A DNA stretch of 64,000 bases, from NCBI GenBank assembly GCA_963735445.1, contig CAVTLC010000054.1:56538-120537 (forward strand). Reading direction: 5' to 3'. A program made the position numbers and the translations under genes. Below the pieces are notes generated by a model. The model worked only from the letters and a program-made list of their open reading frames with translations, searched no databases and was not told the DNA's origin. This document shows positions 45,500 through 53,303 of this stretch, piece after piece. The DNA comes from AP-15 sp963735445. GTDB lineage: Bacteria > Pseudomonadota > Alphaproteobacteria > ATCC43930 > CGMCC-115725. The first letter of the stretch is position 1; every line of letters starts with the position of its first letter.

Positions 45500-45829
45500 T
45501 AGGGTTGCGCGTAGGTGCGGCTGCCAGAGGAAGCGGCGTTCATCGGCTCGGCAGTGAGCCGACGAGCGACACAACCCTTTTGCAGGTTCGGCGAACGATA
45601 TCATGGGCGACGATCAGGAAGAGAGCAATTTGCAATCCGCGTATCGAAGCTGCGGACCCTTCCATTATCAAGTGGAGCGGATCTGTTTGAGTGTGAGATA
45701 TTTCACACTTCGTTATGAAATCGGCTCGATACGCATTCTTTGATGCGAGGAGCACACGGAAACGTCTGTGAAAGCCAGGCCGGCGGTGACGGAAAATGAC
45801 GTAACCGGTGGCTTTAGCGCCGGGCGCCC
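45500..45829. other. 330-base gap holding the cyclase promoter region
   Basis: No gene recognised. It separates the 5' end of the cyclase gene from the 3' end of the MOSC gene, so both are read leftward. It contains the CRP-like site at 45692-45707 and an AT-rich stretch at about 45690-45745, the likeliest promoter location. Confidence 0.55.
45692..45707. promoter_or_regulatory. CRP/FNR-type binding site candidate
   Basis: TGTGA-GATATT-TCACA, an exact match to the TGTGA-N6-TCACA consensus of cAMP receptor protein, within a longer inverted repeat AGTGTGA-N6-TCACACT (45691-45709). It lies about 190 bases upstream of the preferred cyclase start, or about 90 upstream of the alternative one. Confidence 0.65.
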
Positions 45830-46372
45830 TCAGACGACGGCGAGTGGGCGGTGGGGTGGGGGAGGGGGCTCGACCCGGATCGGGTCGCCGGGGCGGACCT
45901 CGCCTGTCGTCAGCACGATTGCCATGATCCCGGCCTTGCGCACGAGATTGCCCTCGGGATCGCGGTCGAGGGTTGCCGCCATCAGCCCCTTTTGCAGCTT
46001 ATCGAGCTGGGCGCAGGGGTTGCGCAGCCCGGTGACCTCAATGACCGCGTCCTCGCCGATATGCAGTCGGGTTCCAGTCGCAAGCCCGAGCAGGTCGATC
46101 CCCGATGTCGTGATGTTCTCGCCCATCTGGCCAGGCTTCAGGTCGAAGCCCCTGTGCCGCAGCTCGTCGTGAAGCTCGGCGTGGATCAGATGGACCTGAC
46201 GCAGATTGGGGTCGGCGGGATTGCGAGCCACCCGCGAGCGATGCTTGACGGTCACTCCTTGATGCGCGTCGCCCTCGACACCGAGCCCGGCCACGAGGCG
46301 AATACTGGCCTCGTTGCCTTTGATCAGAGTGTGCCGCGGGCTGCGGCTGACAGCCGCAACGGTGCCGTTCAT
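45830..46372 (-). CDS. MOSC domain-containing protein
   Basis: 180-residue stand-alone MOSC protein, thought to carry sulfur to molybdenum cofactor enzymes or to act in amidoxime/hydroxylamine-type reductions (YiiM-like). Family words: GVEGDAHQGVTVKHRSRVARN near residue 32, GQMGENITTSGIDLL near 81 and the conserved cysteine in VTGLRNPCAQLDKL near 119. The start at 46372 is 12 bases after the nitrilase-like stop, so the two are probably one operon. Confidence 0.88.
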   Translation of the reverse strand: MNGTVAAVSRSPRHTLIKGNEASIRLVAGLGVEGDAHQGVTVKHRSRVARNPADPNLRQVHLIHAELHDELRHRGFDLKPGQMGENITTSGIDLLGLATGTRLHIGEDAVIEVTGLRNPCAQLDKLQKGLMAATLDRDPEGNLVRKAGIMAIVLTTGEVRPGDPIRVEPPPPPHRPLAVV

Positions 46373-46384
46373 GTCCGCAACGCT

Positions 46385-47260
46385 TTACTCGGCCGCCGCC
46401 GGCAATGGCTGCGGAAAGATGCTGTCGTAAAGCTCCGGGCGCTGCCATTGGGTCAGCAGACCCTGCTTGACGCCGCAACTCGGTGTCTTGTCGTTGCCGT
46501 CCCAGCCGGCGCGCAGTTCGCGCACGCGGTCGAGGCTGACCGCGACAACTGACATCCCGACGTTAGTGCTCTCGTAATGGGTGCGCTCCGGCCCGGCGAT
46601 GATCGCAAGCCCGCGTTCGGTGGCGGGATCGAAGATGTTACGGGTCGATACGACGAGTGCCAGGTTTTCCATCGCCCGCGCCCGCAGCAACGTGTGCCAG
46701 GTCTCCCACAGATTGCCGCTGCCGCTGAGCCCGGCCGGCAGGAAGATGATTTCGGCGCCGCGCAACGCTAGGGCGCGCGACACTTCCGGCATATAGACTT
46801 CGCTGCACATGCCGAGCCCAACCTTGCCGTGGACGGTGTCAAAGACGGGAAAATCATTCCCCGGCACCCACTCGAATTCCCACACCCCACCGCCGCCGGT
46901 GCGACTCGCATAGATCCACGGGCCGTTCGGATGGGTGCGGCGGTAGCGCGCCGGCGTGCGACCATCGGGATAGGCCATGCAGGTCAGGTTGTAGGCGGTC
47001 TTTTTCGCATTATCGATCGGCTCCATTGTGCCAAAGACGACATGGATCCCGTGCTGCTGCGCGGCCTCGGCGATGCGCGCCGAAGGGTCGTAGGCCGCCG
47101 GCATCCGCCACGGCCCCGGATAACTCTCGGGAAAGCAGACGAAATCGGCGCCTTCGGCGGCGGCGCGGCCGATCCAGCACACCGCGTCGTCGATGTTTTT
47201 GTGGTCATCGGGCGGCGGGTTCGAGTGCGGCTGAACCACAGCGATGTTGAAGCTGCTCAT
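46385..47260 (-). CDS. nitrilase-superfamily protein with Lys-to-Arg at the catalytic lysine
   Basis: Carbon-nitrogen hydrolase fold, 291 residues. Catalytic Glu45 lies in VCFPESYPG and catalytic Cys152 in GLGMCSEVYMPE. The usual lysine motif (RK-x-H) reads RYRRTHPNG, so the catalytic Lys is Arg108. Such a change would be expected to reduce or alter amidase/nitrilase chemistry, unless another lysine serves. The rest of the fold (GADFVCFPE, FEWVPGNDFPVFDT) looks intact, so it is not an obviously decaying gene. Upstream of the MOSC gene in the same orientation. Confidence 0.82.
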   Translation of the reverse strand: MSSFNIAVVQPHSNPPPDDHKNIDDAVCWIGRAAAEGADFVCFPESYPGPWRMPAAYDPSARIAEAAQQHGIHVVFGTMEPIDNAKKTAYNLTCMAYPDGRTPARYRRTHPNGPWIYASRTGGGGVWEFEWVPGNDFPVFDTVHGKVGLGMCSEVYMPEVSRALALRGAEIIFLPAGLSGSGNLWETWHTLLRARAMENLALVVSTRNIFDPATERGLAIIAGPERTHYESTNVGMSVVAVSLDRVRELRAGWDGNDKTPSCGVKQGLLTQWQRPELYDSIFPQPLPAAAE

Positions 47261-47298
47261 CTCTCTGGATCCCTTTCGAGTTGATGGTGCACGTGCCG

Positions 47299-47808
47299 CT
47301 ATTCGGGTTGGGCCGCGTCGGCGAGAAGGCCGAGCGCCACCTTCAGCGCTGCTTCGCGCACTGCGGTGCGGTCGCCCGGAAATACGTGGCGGTGGGTTCG
47401 GCAGTCGCCGCCGCGCCGGGCCACGCCAAAAATTACTAGCCCCACAGGCTTCTCGGCGCTGCCGCCGCCGGGGCCGGCGACGCCAGTGATCGATATCGCG
47501 AGATCGACCGCGGCGCGCACGATCGCACCTTGCGCCATTGCCGCCGTGGTCTCGGCGCTGACCGCACCATGGGCGGCGATCGTCGCCGGTGGCACGCCCA
47601 GCATTTCCGATTTGGCTTGGTTCGAATAGGTCACAAACCCGCGCTCGACGACATCCGAGGAGCCAGGGACCGCCGTTAATGCCGCCGCAACAAGGCCGCC
47701 GGTGCAGGACTCCGCGGTTGCGACATGCCAGCCCCGGGCCCGGCAGGCATCGAGCACTATCTCCGCCAGGCTCAGAATTTCAGACGCGAACACCCAATGC
47801 TCCGCCAA
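47299..47808 (-). CDS. pncC: CinA C-terminal domain protein / nicotinamide-nucleotide amidase
   Basis: Stand-alone CinA C-domain, 169 residues, deamidating nicotinamide mononucleotide in pyridine-nucleotide salvage. Signature: VATAESCTGGLVAAALTAVPGSS, VTYSNQAKSEMLGV and SITGVAGPGGGSAEKPVGLV. The annotated start overlaps pgpA by 29 bases; a GTG at 47793 (MFASEILSLAE) shortens the overlap and fits family N-termini better. Order cinA-pgpA-ispDF is conserved in alphaproteobacteria. Confidence 0.9.
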   Translation of the reverse strand: MAEHWVFASEILSLAEIVLDACRARGWHVATAESCTGGLVAAALTAVPGSSDVVERGFVTYSNQAKSEMLGVPPATIAAHGAVSAETTAAMAQGAIVRAAVDLAISITGVAGPGGGSAEKPVGLVIFGVARRGGDCRTHRHVFPGDRTAVREAALKVALGLLADAAQPE

Positions 47809-48256
47809 TCGCGAATGCCATGATCAGCACAATCAGAGCGTAGCCCGCGGCCAAGACATCGTCGAGCATGATGCCGAACCCGCCCTTAACATGGCGATCG
47901 GCCCAATTGACCGGCCACGGTTTCCAGATATCGAAGAGGCGAAACAGGACAAAGGCGAGCAGCCACGCGATCGGTTCGAGCGGTGTCGCGAGCAGCACCA
48001 GCCACTGGCCGGCGATCTCGTCGATGACGATCGCAGCCGGATCTTGAACGCCGGAATCCGCGGCTACGGCGCCCGCCGCCCAGCAGCCGACGGCAAAAAC
48101 AAGCATCAGGGCAACCGCGAGCCCCGGGTCACCCGACGTCGCACGGATCGCCCAGGCGATCGGCAATGCGACAAGCGAAGCGCAGGTGCCGGGGGCGATC
48201 GGGCTCAGCCCAACCCCAAACCATGTCGCGATTAGCTCGGCGGGGTGCCGCAGCAA
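47780..48256 (-). CDS. pgpA: phosphatidylglycerophosphatase A
   Basis: Inner-membrane phosphatase making phosphatidylglycerol, 158 residues. Family words: ATWFGVGLSPIAPGTCASL near the start, VIDEIAGQWLVLLATP near residue 76, and FRLFDIWKPWPVNWADRHVKGGFGIMLDD with the conserved acidic and basic residues. Three to four hydrophobic helices. It begins with TTG at 48256. It lies between ispDF and cinA with a short overlap into the latter. Confidence 0.92.
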   Translation of the reverse strand: MLRHPAELIATWFGVGLSPIAPGTCASLVALPIAWAIRATSGDPGLAVALMLVFAVGCWAAGAVAADSGVQDPAAIVIDEIAGQWLVLLATPLEPIAWLLAFVLFRLFDIWKPWPVNWADRHVKGGFGIMLDDVLAAGYALIVLIMAFAIGGALGVRV

Positions 48257-48288
48257 CGGGTAAGTCGTTCCGATTGGCTGATGGTCGT

Positions 48289-49443
48289 CTACAGTGGCAG
48301 GCGCACGGTCGCGACCGCTTGCGCGGCGATGCCTTCGCCGCGGCCGGTAAAGCCGAGCCGGTCGGTCGTGGTCGCTTTGACGCTGACGCGGTCGGCAGCG
48401 ATCCCGAGAATAGCGGCGACGCGTTCGACCATCGCGGCGCGGTGCGGCCCAATTCTCGGCCGTTCGCAGATGATCGTCACATCGACCGCGGCCACGATGC
48501 CATCACGGGCGCGGACGAGATCGGCGGCACGACGCAGGAATTGGTCGGATGCCGCACCCCGCCATTGCGGGTCGCCTGGCGGGAAATGCTGGCCGATATC
48601 GCCGGCGCCGATCGCGCCCAGCACGGCGTCGGTCAGCGAGTGCAAACCGACATCGGCGTCGGAATGGCCGACGAGGCCGGCGCCGTGCGGGATTCCGACG
48701 CCGCAAATGATGATGCCGTCGCCTGGGCCGAAGGCATGGACATCGTAACCCTGGCCCACCCGGATATCGCCAAGCCGCGCCGCCAGCAGCCGCTCGGCGG
48801 CGGCGAGGTCGTCCGCCGTGGTGATCTTCAGATTGTTTTCATCTCCGTCGACCAGCACGGACGACAGGCCCGCCGCTTCTGCCACTGCCGCATCATCGGT
48901 CAATTCGCGTCCTTCAACCGCGCGATGAGCGGCAAGGATGGCCTCGAAATCGAAAGCTTGCGGTGTCTGCGCGCGCCATAAGCTCGATCGGTCCACCGTC
49001 GTCTGAATCAGACGGCCCTCGGCGCGCTTAATCGTGTCGCGCAACGGCAGGCAAGGGATCGCCGCTGGCGCTTGCGCGAGCCCCTCGATGATCCGGTCGA
49101 TCAGTGCTGCGCTGGGGAACGGTCGTGCGCCGTCGTGAATCAACACGGTTTGCGGGCGATAGGGGGCCAGCGCCTCAAGGCCGAACCGCACCGAATCTTG
49201 CCGCGCGAAACCTCCGGCGACCGGCGGCAGTACCTTGAGCCCGGCGACGGCGTCGTCGAACAGGGCGCGGTCTTCCGGACGGATCATGACCTGCACGCCG
49301 ACGATCCGGGGATGACCAGCCAATGCACCGACCGCGTGACGCAAGACTGTCTGCCCGCCCAGCGACAGATATTGCTTAGGCCGCTCGCCGCCAAACCGGC
49401 TGCCGCGACCGGCGGCGACGACCAGCGCGTATACGGGTTCCAT
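48289..49443 (-). CDS. ispDF: bifunctional IspD-IspF isoprenoid synthesis enzyme
   Basis: Fusion of 4-diphosphocytidyl-methylerythritol synthase (IspD, residues ~1-225; VVAAGRGSRFGGERPKQYL, VLIHDGARPF) and 2-C-methylerythritol 2,4-cyclodiphosphate synthase (IspF, ~226-384; GQGYDVHAFGPGDGI, GHSDADVGLHSLTDAVLGA). Together they perform the third and fifth steps of the MEP pathway. The fusion is common in alphaproteobacteria. Length 384 fits. Divergent from dusB across a 136-base region with a palindrome. Confidence 0.95.
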   Translation of the reverse strand: MEPVYALVVAAGRGSRFGGERPKQYLSLGGQTVLRHAVGALAGHPRIVGVQVMIRPEDRALFDDAVAGLKVLPPVAGGFARQDSVRFGLEALAPYRPQTVLIHDGARPFPSAALIDRIIEGLAQAPAAIPCLPLRDTIKRAEGRLIQTTVDRSSLWRAQTPQAFDFEAILAAHRAVEGRELTDDAAVAEAAGLSSVLVDGDENNLKITTADDLAAAERLLAARLGDIRVGQGYDVHAFGPGDGIIICGVGIPHGAGLVGHSDADVGLHSLTDAVLGAIGAGDIGQHFPPGDPQWRGAASDQFLRRAADLVRARDGIVAAVDVTIICERPRIGPHRAAMVERVAAILGIAADRVSVKATTTDRLGFTGRGEGIAAQAVATVRLPL

Positions 49444-49500
49444 GCAGCGAAAATAGCTGACGCGTCATCTCGTTACCACTCTAGGTGCGGTTTTCGTCGC

Positions 49501-49535
49501 AGCGGTTATTGTTGCACTGCAAAAGAGAAACCGCT
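49501..49535. promoter_or_regulatory. nested inverted repeat between ispDF and dusB
   Basis: Outer arms AGCGGTT (49501-49507) / AACCGCT (49529-49535) and inner TTGCA-C-TGCAA (49512-49522), centred in the divergent promoter region, 45 bases before the dusB start. Possible operator or 5'-UTR hairpin. Confidence 0.45.
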
Positions 49536-49579
49536 ACGATCTGCTCAATCATTAGGCAATGAGATGATTTGCTTATAAA

Positions 49580-50620
49580 ATGAGCATTGAGTTCGGTGCA
49601 GTCACAATCGAGCAGCCGGTCATTCTGGCCCCGATGTCGGGGGTCAGCGACTTACCGTTTCGCCGCCTAGTCAAGCGCCTGGGCGCCGGCCTCGTCGTCT
49701 CGGAAATGATCGCGAGCGAGGCGATGGTTCGCGAAAGCCGCAAGACGATGACAATGACCAAGAGCTGCGAAGACGAGCAGCCGATGGCCGTCCAGCTTGC
49801 CGGGTGCGAGCCGCACATCATGGCCGAAGCTGCCAAGATCAATGCCGACCGCGGGGCTCAGATCATCGACATCAATTTTGGCTGCCCGGTCAAGAAAGTG
49901 GTCAACGGCCACGCTGGGTCGGCGCTGATGCGTGACGAGATCCACGCCGCGCGCATCCTCGAAGCCACCGTCAAATCGGTCGATTTGCCTGTGACCCTCA
50001 AGATGCGCACCGGATGGGACGAGAAGAACCGGAATGCTCCGCGGCTCGCCCGAATTGCGCAAGCTTGCGGCATCCGCATGATTACCGTGCACGGGCGCAC
50101 CCGTTGTCAGCTCTATGCGGGGTCGGCCGATTGGGCATTTATCCGTGAGGTTAAGGAAAATGTAACGATACCGGTGATCGTCAACGGCGACATCGAGACC
50201 CTGGAGGATGCTGACCGGGCGCTCGCGCAATCGGGCGCCGATGGCGTGATGATCGGCCGCGGCAGCTATGGCCGGCCGTGGTTCGTGTGCCAAGTCAGCG
50301 CCTGGCTCAGCGGGCGCAGGAGGGTCCCCGATCCGCCCTTGGGAGCGCAATTGGCGATCCTCGAACAACATTACGACGACATGCTGTCCCATTATGGGAT
50401 CGATGTTGGCGTGCGGATCGCTCGCAAACACGTCGCTTGGTATTCAAAGGGCTTGCCCGGCTCGGCCGAATTTCGCGCAGCGGTCAACCAGGCCGCTGAC
50501 CCGGCCCGGGTTAGGACGCTTATCCGGGCTTTTTACGAGCCGCTTTTGGCGCGTTCTCACCTGAACCCGATCCCGCTCGCGGGGGAGGAAAGGGTGGGAG
50601 CGACCAGCGAGCCGGCATGA
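49580..50620 (+). CDS. dusB: tRNA-dihydrouridine synthase B
   Basis: FMN enzyme (NifR3/DusB) reducing uridines in the tRNA D-arm. LAPMSGVSDLPFRRL near residue 17, INFGCPVKKVVNGHAGSALM near 95 with the catalytic Cys, TLKMRTGWDEKNRN and MITVHGRTRCQLYAGSADW. Length 346. The last ~20 residues are encoded by a decayed palindromic repeat (50556-50600) and are not conserved family sequence. First gene of the ntrB-ntrC-ntrY-ntrX transcription unit; its stop overlaps the ntrB start (ATGA). The dusB/nifR3-ntrBC linkage is classical in alphaproteobacteria. Confidence 0.96.
   Translation: MSIEFGAVTIEQPVILAPMSGVSDLPFRRLVKRLGAGLVVSEMIASEAMVRESRKTMTMTKSCEDEQPMAVQLAGCEPHIMAEAAKINADRGAQIIDINFGCPVKKVVNGHAGSALMRDEIHAARILEATVKSVDLPVTLKMRTGWDEKNRNAPRLARIAQACGIRMITVHGRTRCQLYAGSADWAFIREVKENVTIPVIVNGDIETLEDADRALAQSGADGVMIGRGSYGRPWFVCQVSAWLSGRRRVPDPPLGAQLAILEQHYDDMLSHYGIDVGVRIARKHVAWYSKGLPGSAEFRAAVNQAADPARVRTLIRAFYEPLLARSHLNPIPLAGEERVGATSEPA
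50556..50600. repeat. decayed palindromic repeat within the 3' end of dusB
   Basis: CTCACCTGAACCCGATCC..GCTCGCGGGGGAGG..AAAGGGTGGGAG resembles the element at 10098-10222 and its common alphaproteobacterial form. It provides the final codons of dusB. Confidence 0.5.
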
Positions 50621-51744
50621 TAAAGAGTCTCCGGCGGCGCAGTGGCGGCGCCCGTCCCAAACTCGCCTTGCCTGAACCGGCGGCGGTATTGGCGGCGCTT
50701 GCCGATCCGGTCATCGTCCTCGACCGCGACGGCGAAATCCGCATGGTCAATCCGGCCGCCGAGCAATTCTTCGGAACCGGCGCCGCAGCGTTGCAAGGCA
50801 CCGCTCTCGCAGGGTTGGTGGCGCCGCACAGCCCATTGCTGTCGTTGATCGACGCCGTCTGGCGCGTCGGCAATACGATGTCGGAATACGACATCGCGCT
50901 CGAAGGGCCGCGCTTTGGCAACCGCACCGTCACGGTGCAGGCAGCGCCGCTGGCGGGGGAAGCCGCTGATCTCGTGGTGCTCTCGCTGCACGAGCGCTCG
51001 ATGGTCGACAAGCTCGATCGTCAGCTGACCCATCGAAATGCTGCGCGATCGATCACGGCGATGGCGGCAATGCTGGCGCATGAGGTCAAGAACCCGCTGT
51101 CCGGTATTCGCGGGGCGGCGCAGTTGCTCGAGCAGGATGCCGATGAGGGCGAGCGCCAGCTGACCCGTCTGATCTGCGATGAAACCGACCGCATCGTCGC
51201 CCTTGTCGATCGGATGGAGTCTTTCTCCGACCATCACCCGATCGTGCGCGAGCCGGTCAATATCCACGAGGTGCTGGAGCGCGTCCGTAAGCTGGCGCAG
51301 TCCGGTTTCGCTCGCCATGCCCGGTTTGTCGAGGAGTACGATCCGTCACTGCCGCTGGTGCACGGCAACCACGACCTCCTCGTCCAAGTATTCTTGAATA
51401 TCGTCAAGAATGCTGCCGAGGCGGTGCCCAATGGCGACGGCGAGATCATCCTCACAACCGCTTACCGTTACGGCTTGCGTCTCGCCGGTCCGCGGGGTGA
51501 AGGCCGCCAGCATCTGCCGCTGATGGTCGCGGTCACCGATAACGGCGCCGGCATTCCCGAGGATATGCGCCCCTACCTGTTCGATCCGTTTGTCACGACA
51601 AAGCGAAACGGAACTGGCCTTGGTCTTGCATTAGTTGCCAAGGTGATCGGCGACCACGGCGGCGTCATCGAATTTGAGAGCCAGCCCCGTCGAACCGTGT
51701 TCCGGGTGTTTTTGCCGGTGGTCGCACAGGACGGTATCGGGTGA
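50617..51744 (+). CDS. ntrB: nitrogen regulation sensor histidine kinase NtrB
   Basis: Cytosolic PAS-containing kinase that phosphorylates NtrC under nitrogen limitation and is controlled by PII protein. PAS domain ~residues 20-125 (PVIVLDRDGEIRMVNPAAEQFFG). Phospho-His in MLAHEVKNPLSGIRGAAQLL near 154. ATPase boxes NIVKNAAEAVPNG, DNGAGIPEDM and KRNGTGLGLALVAKVIGDHGG. Length 375. The stop codon overlaps the ntrC start (TGATG). Confidence 0.96.
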   Translation: MIKSLRRRSGGARPKLALPEPAAVLAALADPVIVLDRDGEIRMVNPAAEQFFGTGAAALQGTALAGLVAPHSPLLSLIDAVWRVGNTMSEYDIALEGPRFGNRTVTVQAAPLAGEAADLVVLSLHERSMVDKLDRQLTHRNAARSITAMAAMLAHEVKNPLSGIRGAAQLLEQDADEGERQLTRLICDETDRIVALVDRMESFSDHHPIVREPVNIHEVLERVRKLAQSGFARHARFVEEYDPSLPLVHGNHDLLVQVFLNIVKNAAEAVPNGDGEIILTTAYRYGLRLAGPRGEGRQHLPLMVAVTDNGAGIPEDMRPYLFDPFVTTKRNGTGLGLALVAKVIGDHGGVIEFESQPRRTVFRVFLPVVAQDGIG

Positions 51745-53184
51745 TGACTTCGACGATCCTGGTGGCCGACGACGATCGCGCGATCCGAATGGTGCTGAAC
51801 CAGGCACTGATTCGGCTCGGGCACGATGTCAGGATGACCGGCAACGCCGCAACGTTATGGCGCTGGGTTGCCGACGGCGAGGGCGATCTCGTGATCACTG
51901 ACGTGATCATGCCGGATGAAAACGGCCTCGACCTGATTCCGCGCATCAAAAAGATTCGCCCCGATTTGCGCATCATTGTCATGAGCGCGCAAAACACGCT
52001 GTTGACCGCGGTCAAGGCGACTGAGCGCGGCGCTTTCGAATACCTTCCCAAACCGTTTGACTTGCGTGAGCTGGTCAGTGTCGTCGAACGTGCCCTGACT
52101 TCACCTCACAACGGCCCAGCGAACGGGCCCGACGAGGATTTGGAAGATCAGCTGCCGCTGATCGGCCGATCGCCGGCGATGCAGGAGATCTACCGCGTAA
52201 TCGCCAGGCTGATGGGCACCGACCTGACGGTGACGATCATGGGCGAAAGCGGCACCGGCAAGGAACTGGTCGCGCGTGCGCTGCATAATTACGGCAAGCG
52301 TCGCAATGGTCCGTTTGTTCCGATCAATATGGCCGCGATCCCGCGCGAGTTGATCGAAAGCGAACTGTTCGGCCACGAAAAAGGCGCGTTCACCGGGGCG
52401 ACGGCGCGCAGCATGGGCCGCTTTGAACAGGCGCAGGGCGGTACCCTGTTTCTCGACGAGATCGGTGACATGCCGCTCGAAGCTCAGACCCGGCTGTTGC
52501 GCGTCCTGCAGGAAGGCGAGTTTACCGCAGTAGGGGGGCGGGTTCCGATCCGCGCCGATGTCCGCGTCATCGCGGCGACGCACCATGATCTCCGCCAGCT
52601 CATTCGCCAGGGACTATTTCGCGAGGACCTGTTTTATCGCCTGAATGTCGCGCCGATTCGGCTTCCGCCGTCTGCGCGAGCGCAGTGCCGATATTCCGGC
52701 ATTGGTGCGGCACTTCGCAGCACAGGCTGTCCGCGAGGGCCTGCCGCCGAAGCGGCTCGACGACGAGGCGATGGAGCGTCTGCGCACCTACAGGTGGCCC
52801 GGCAATGTGCGTGAGCTCGAAAACCTCATTCGCCGTCTCGCTGCTTTATATTCGCAAGAGGTGATCGGGGTTACGGTCATCGAAGCCGAGCTCGGCGAGC
52901 AGCCTGACCTCGCGGAGGCCCCCGAGGCCATCCCGGGAGAAGGTCTCGCCGGCGCTGTCGAGCATCATATTCGCGGCTATTTTGCCGCTCACAAAGGCGG
53001 GTTGCCGGCAGCCGGGCTTTACGACCGGATCTTGCGCGAGGTCGAGCGGCCGCTGATCGTGCTGACGCTCGGGGCAACGCGCGGCAACCAGATCAAGGCG
53101 GCCCATCTGCTGGGGCTGAACCGAAACACATTGCGCAAGAAAATCCGCGAATTGGACATCCCGGTGGTGCGCGGGCTAAAGTAA
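51744..53184 (+). CDS. ntrC: nitrogen regulator NtrC (sigma-54 activator), frame-shifted
   Basis: Response regulator activating sigma-54 promoters of nitrogen assimilation. Receiver domain with phospho-Asp in DLVITDVIMPDENG near residue 54. AAA+ domain with Walker A GESGTGKE, GAFTGA sigma-54 loop (EKGAFTGATARSMG) and Walker B GGTLFLDEIGDMP. Fis-type DNA-binding helix at the C-terminus (NQIKAAHLLGLNRNTLRKKI). The frame changes inside the AAA+ domain: NVAPIRLPP continues as LRERSADIPALVRHF in the next frame. Deleting T52671 (CCG-T-CTG-CGC) restores about 479 residues. Without repair or frameshifting the product would lack its DNA-binding domain. Confidence 0.9.
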
Positions 53185-53303
53185 GGGCTGGGTGAAGCTG
53201 AGCTGCCGGCAACCGGCGAAGTTCCGGCTGCTCGCGCAGCGCTGTAAGGCAGCGCTGCGGCGGCCGCCCTTGGAGTTGCGACGCTGCGCTTTCGGGGTTG
53301 TGC

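Noticed and set aside
5350..52680. TTGCC as a universal slippery motif for the frame changes
   Set aside because: It fits three or four sites well (mscS, pqiA, acyl-CoA dehydrogenase, with TTGTC in pdhC), but ridA, pdhB, cocE and ntrC lack it, and TTGCC is common elsewhere in intact genes.
5350..52680. Classical prfB-type programmed +1 frameshifting (CTT-TGA)
   Set aside because: No in-frame stop codon or upstream Shine-Dalgarno stimulator sits at the sites, so the known mechanism does not apply.
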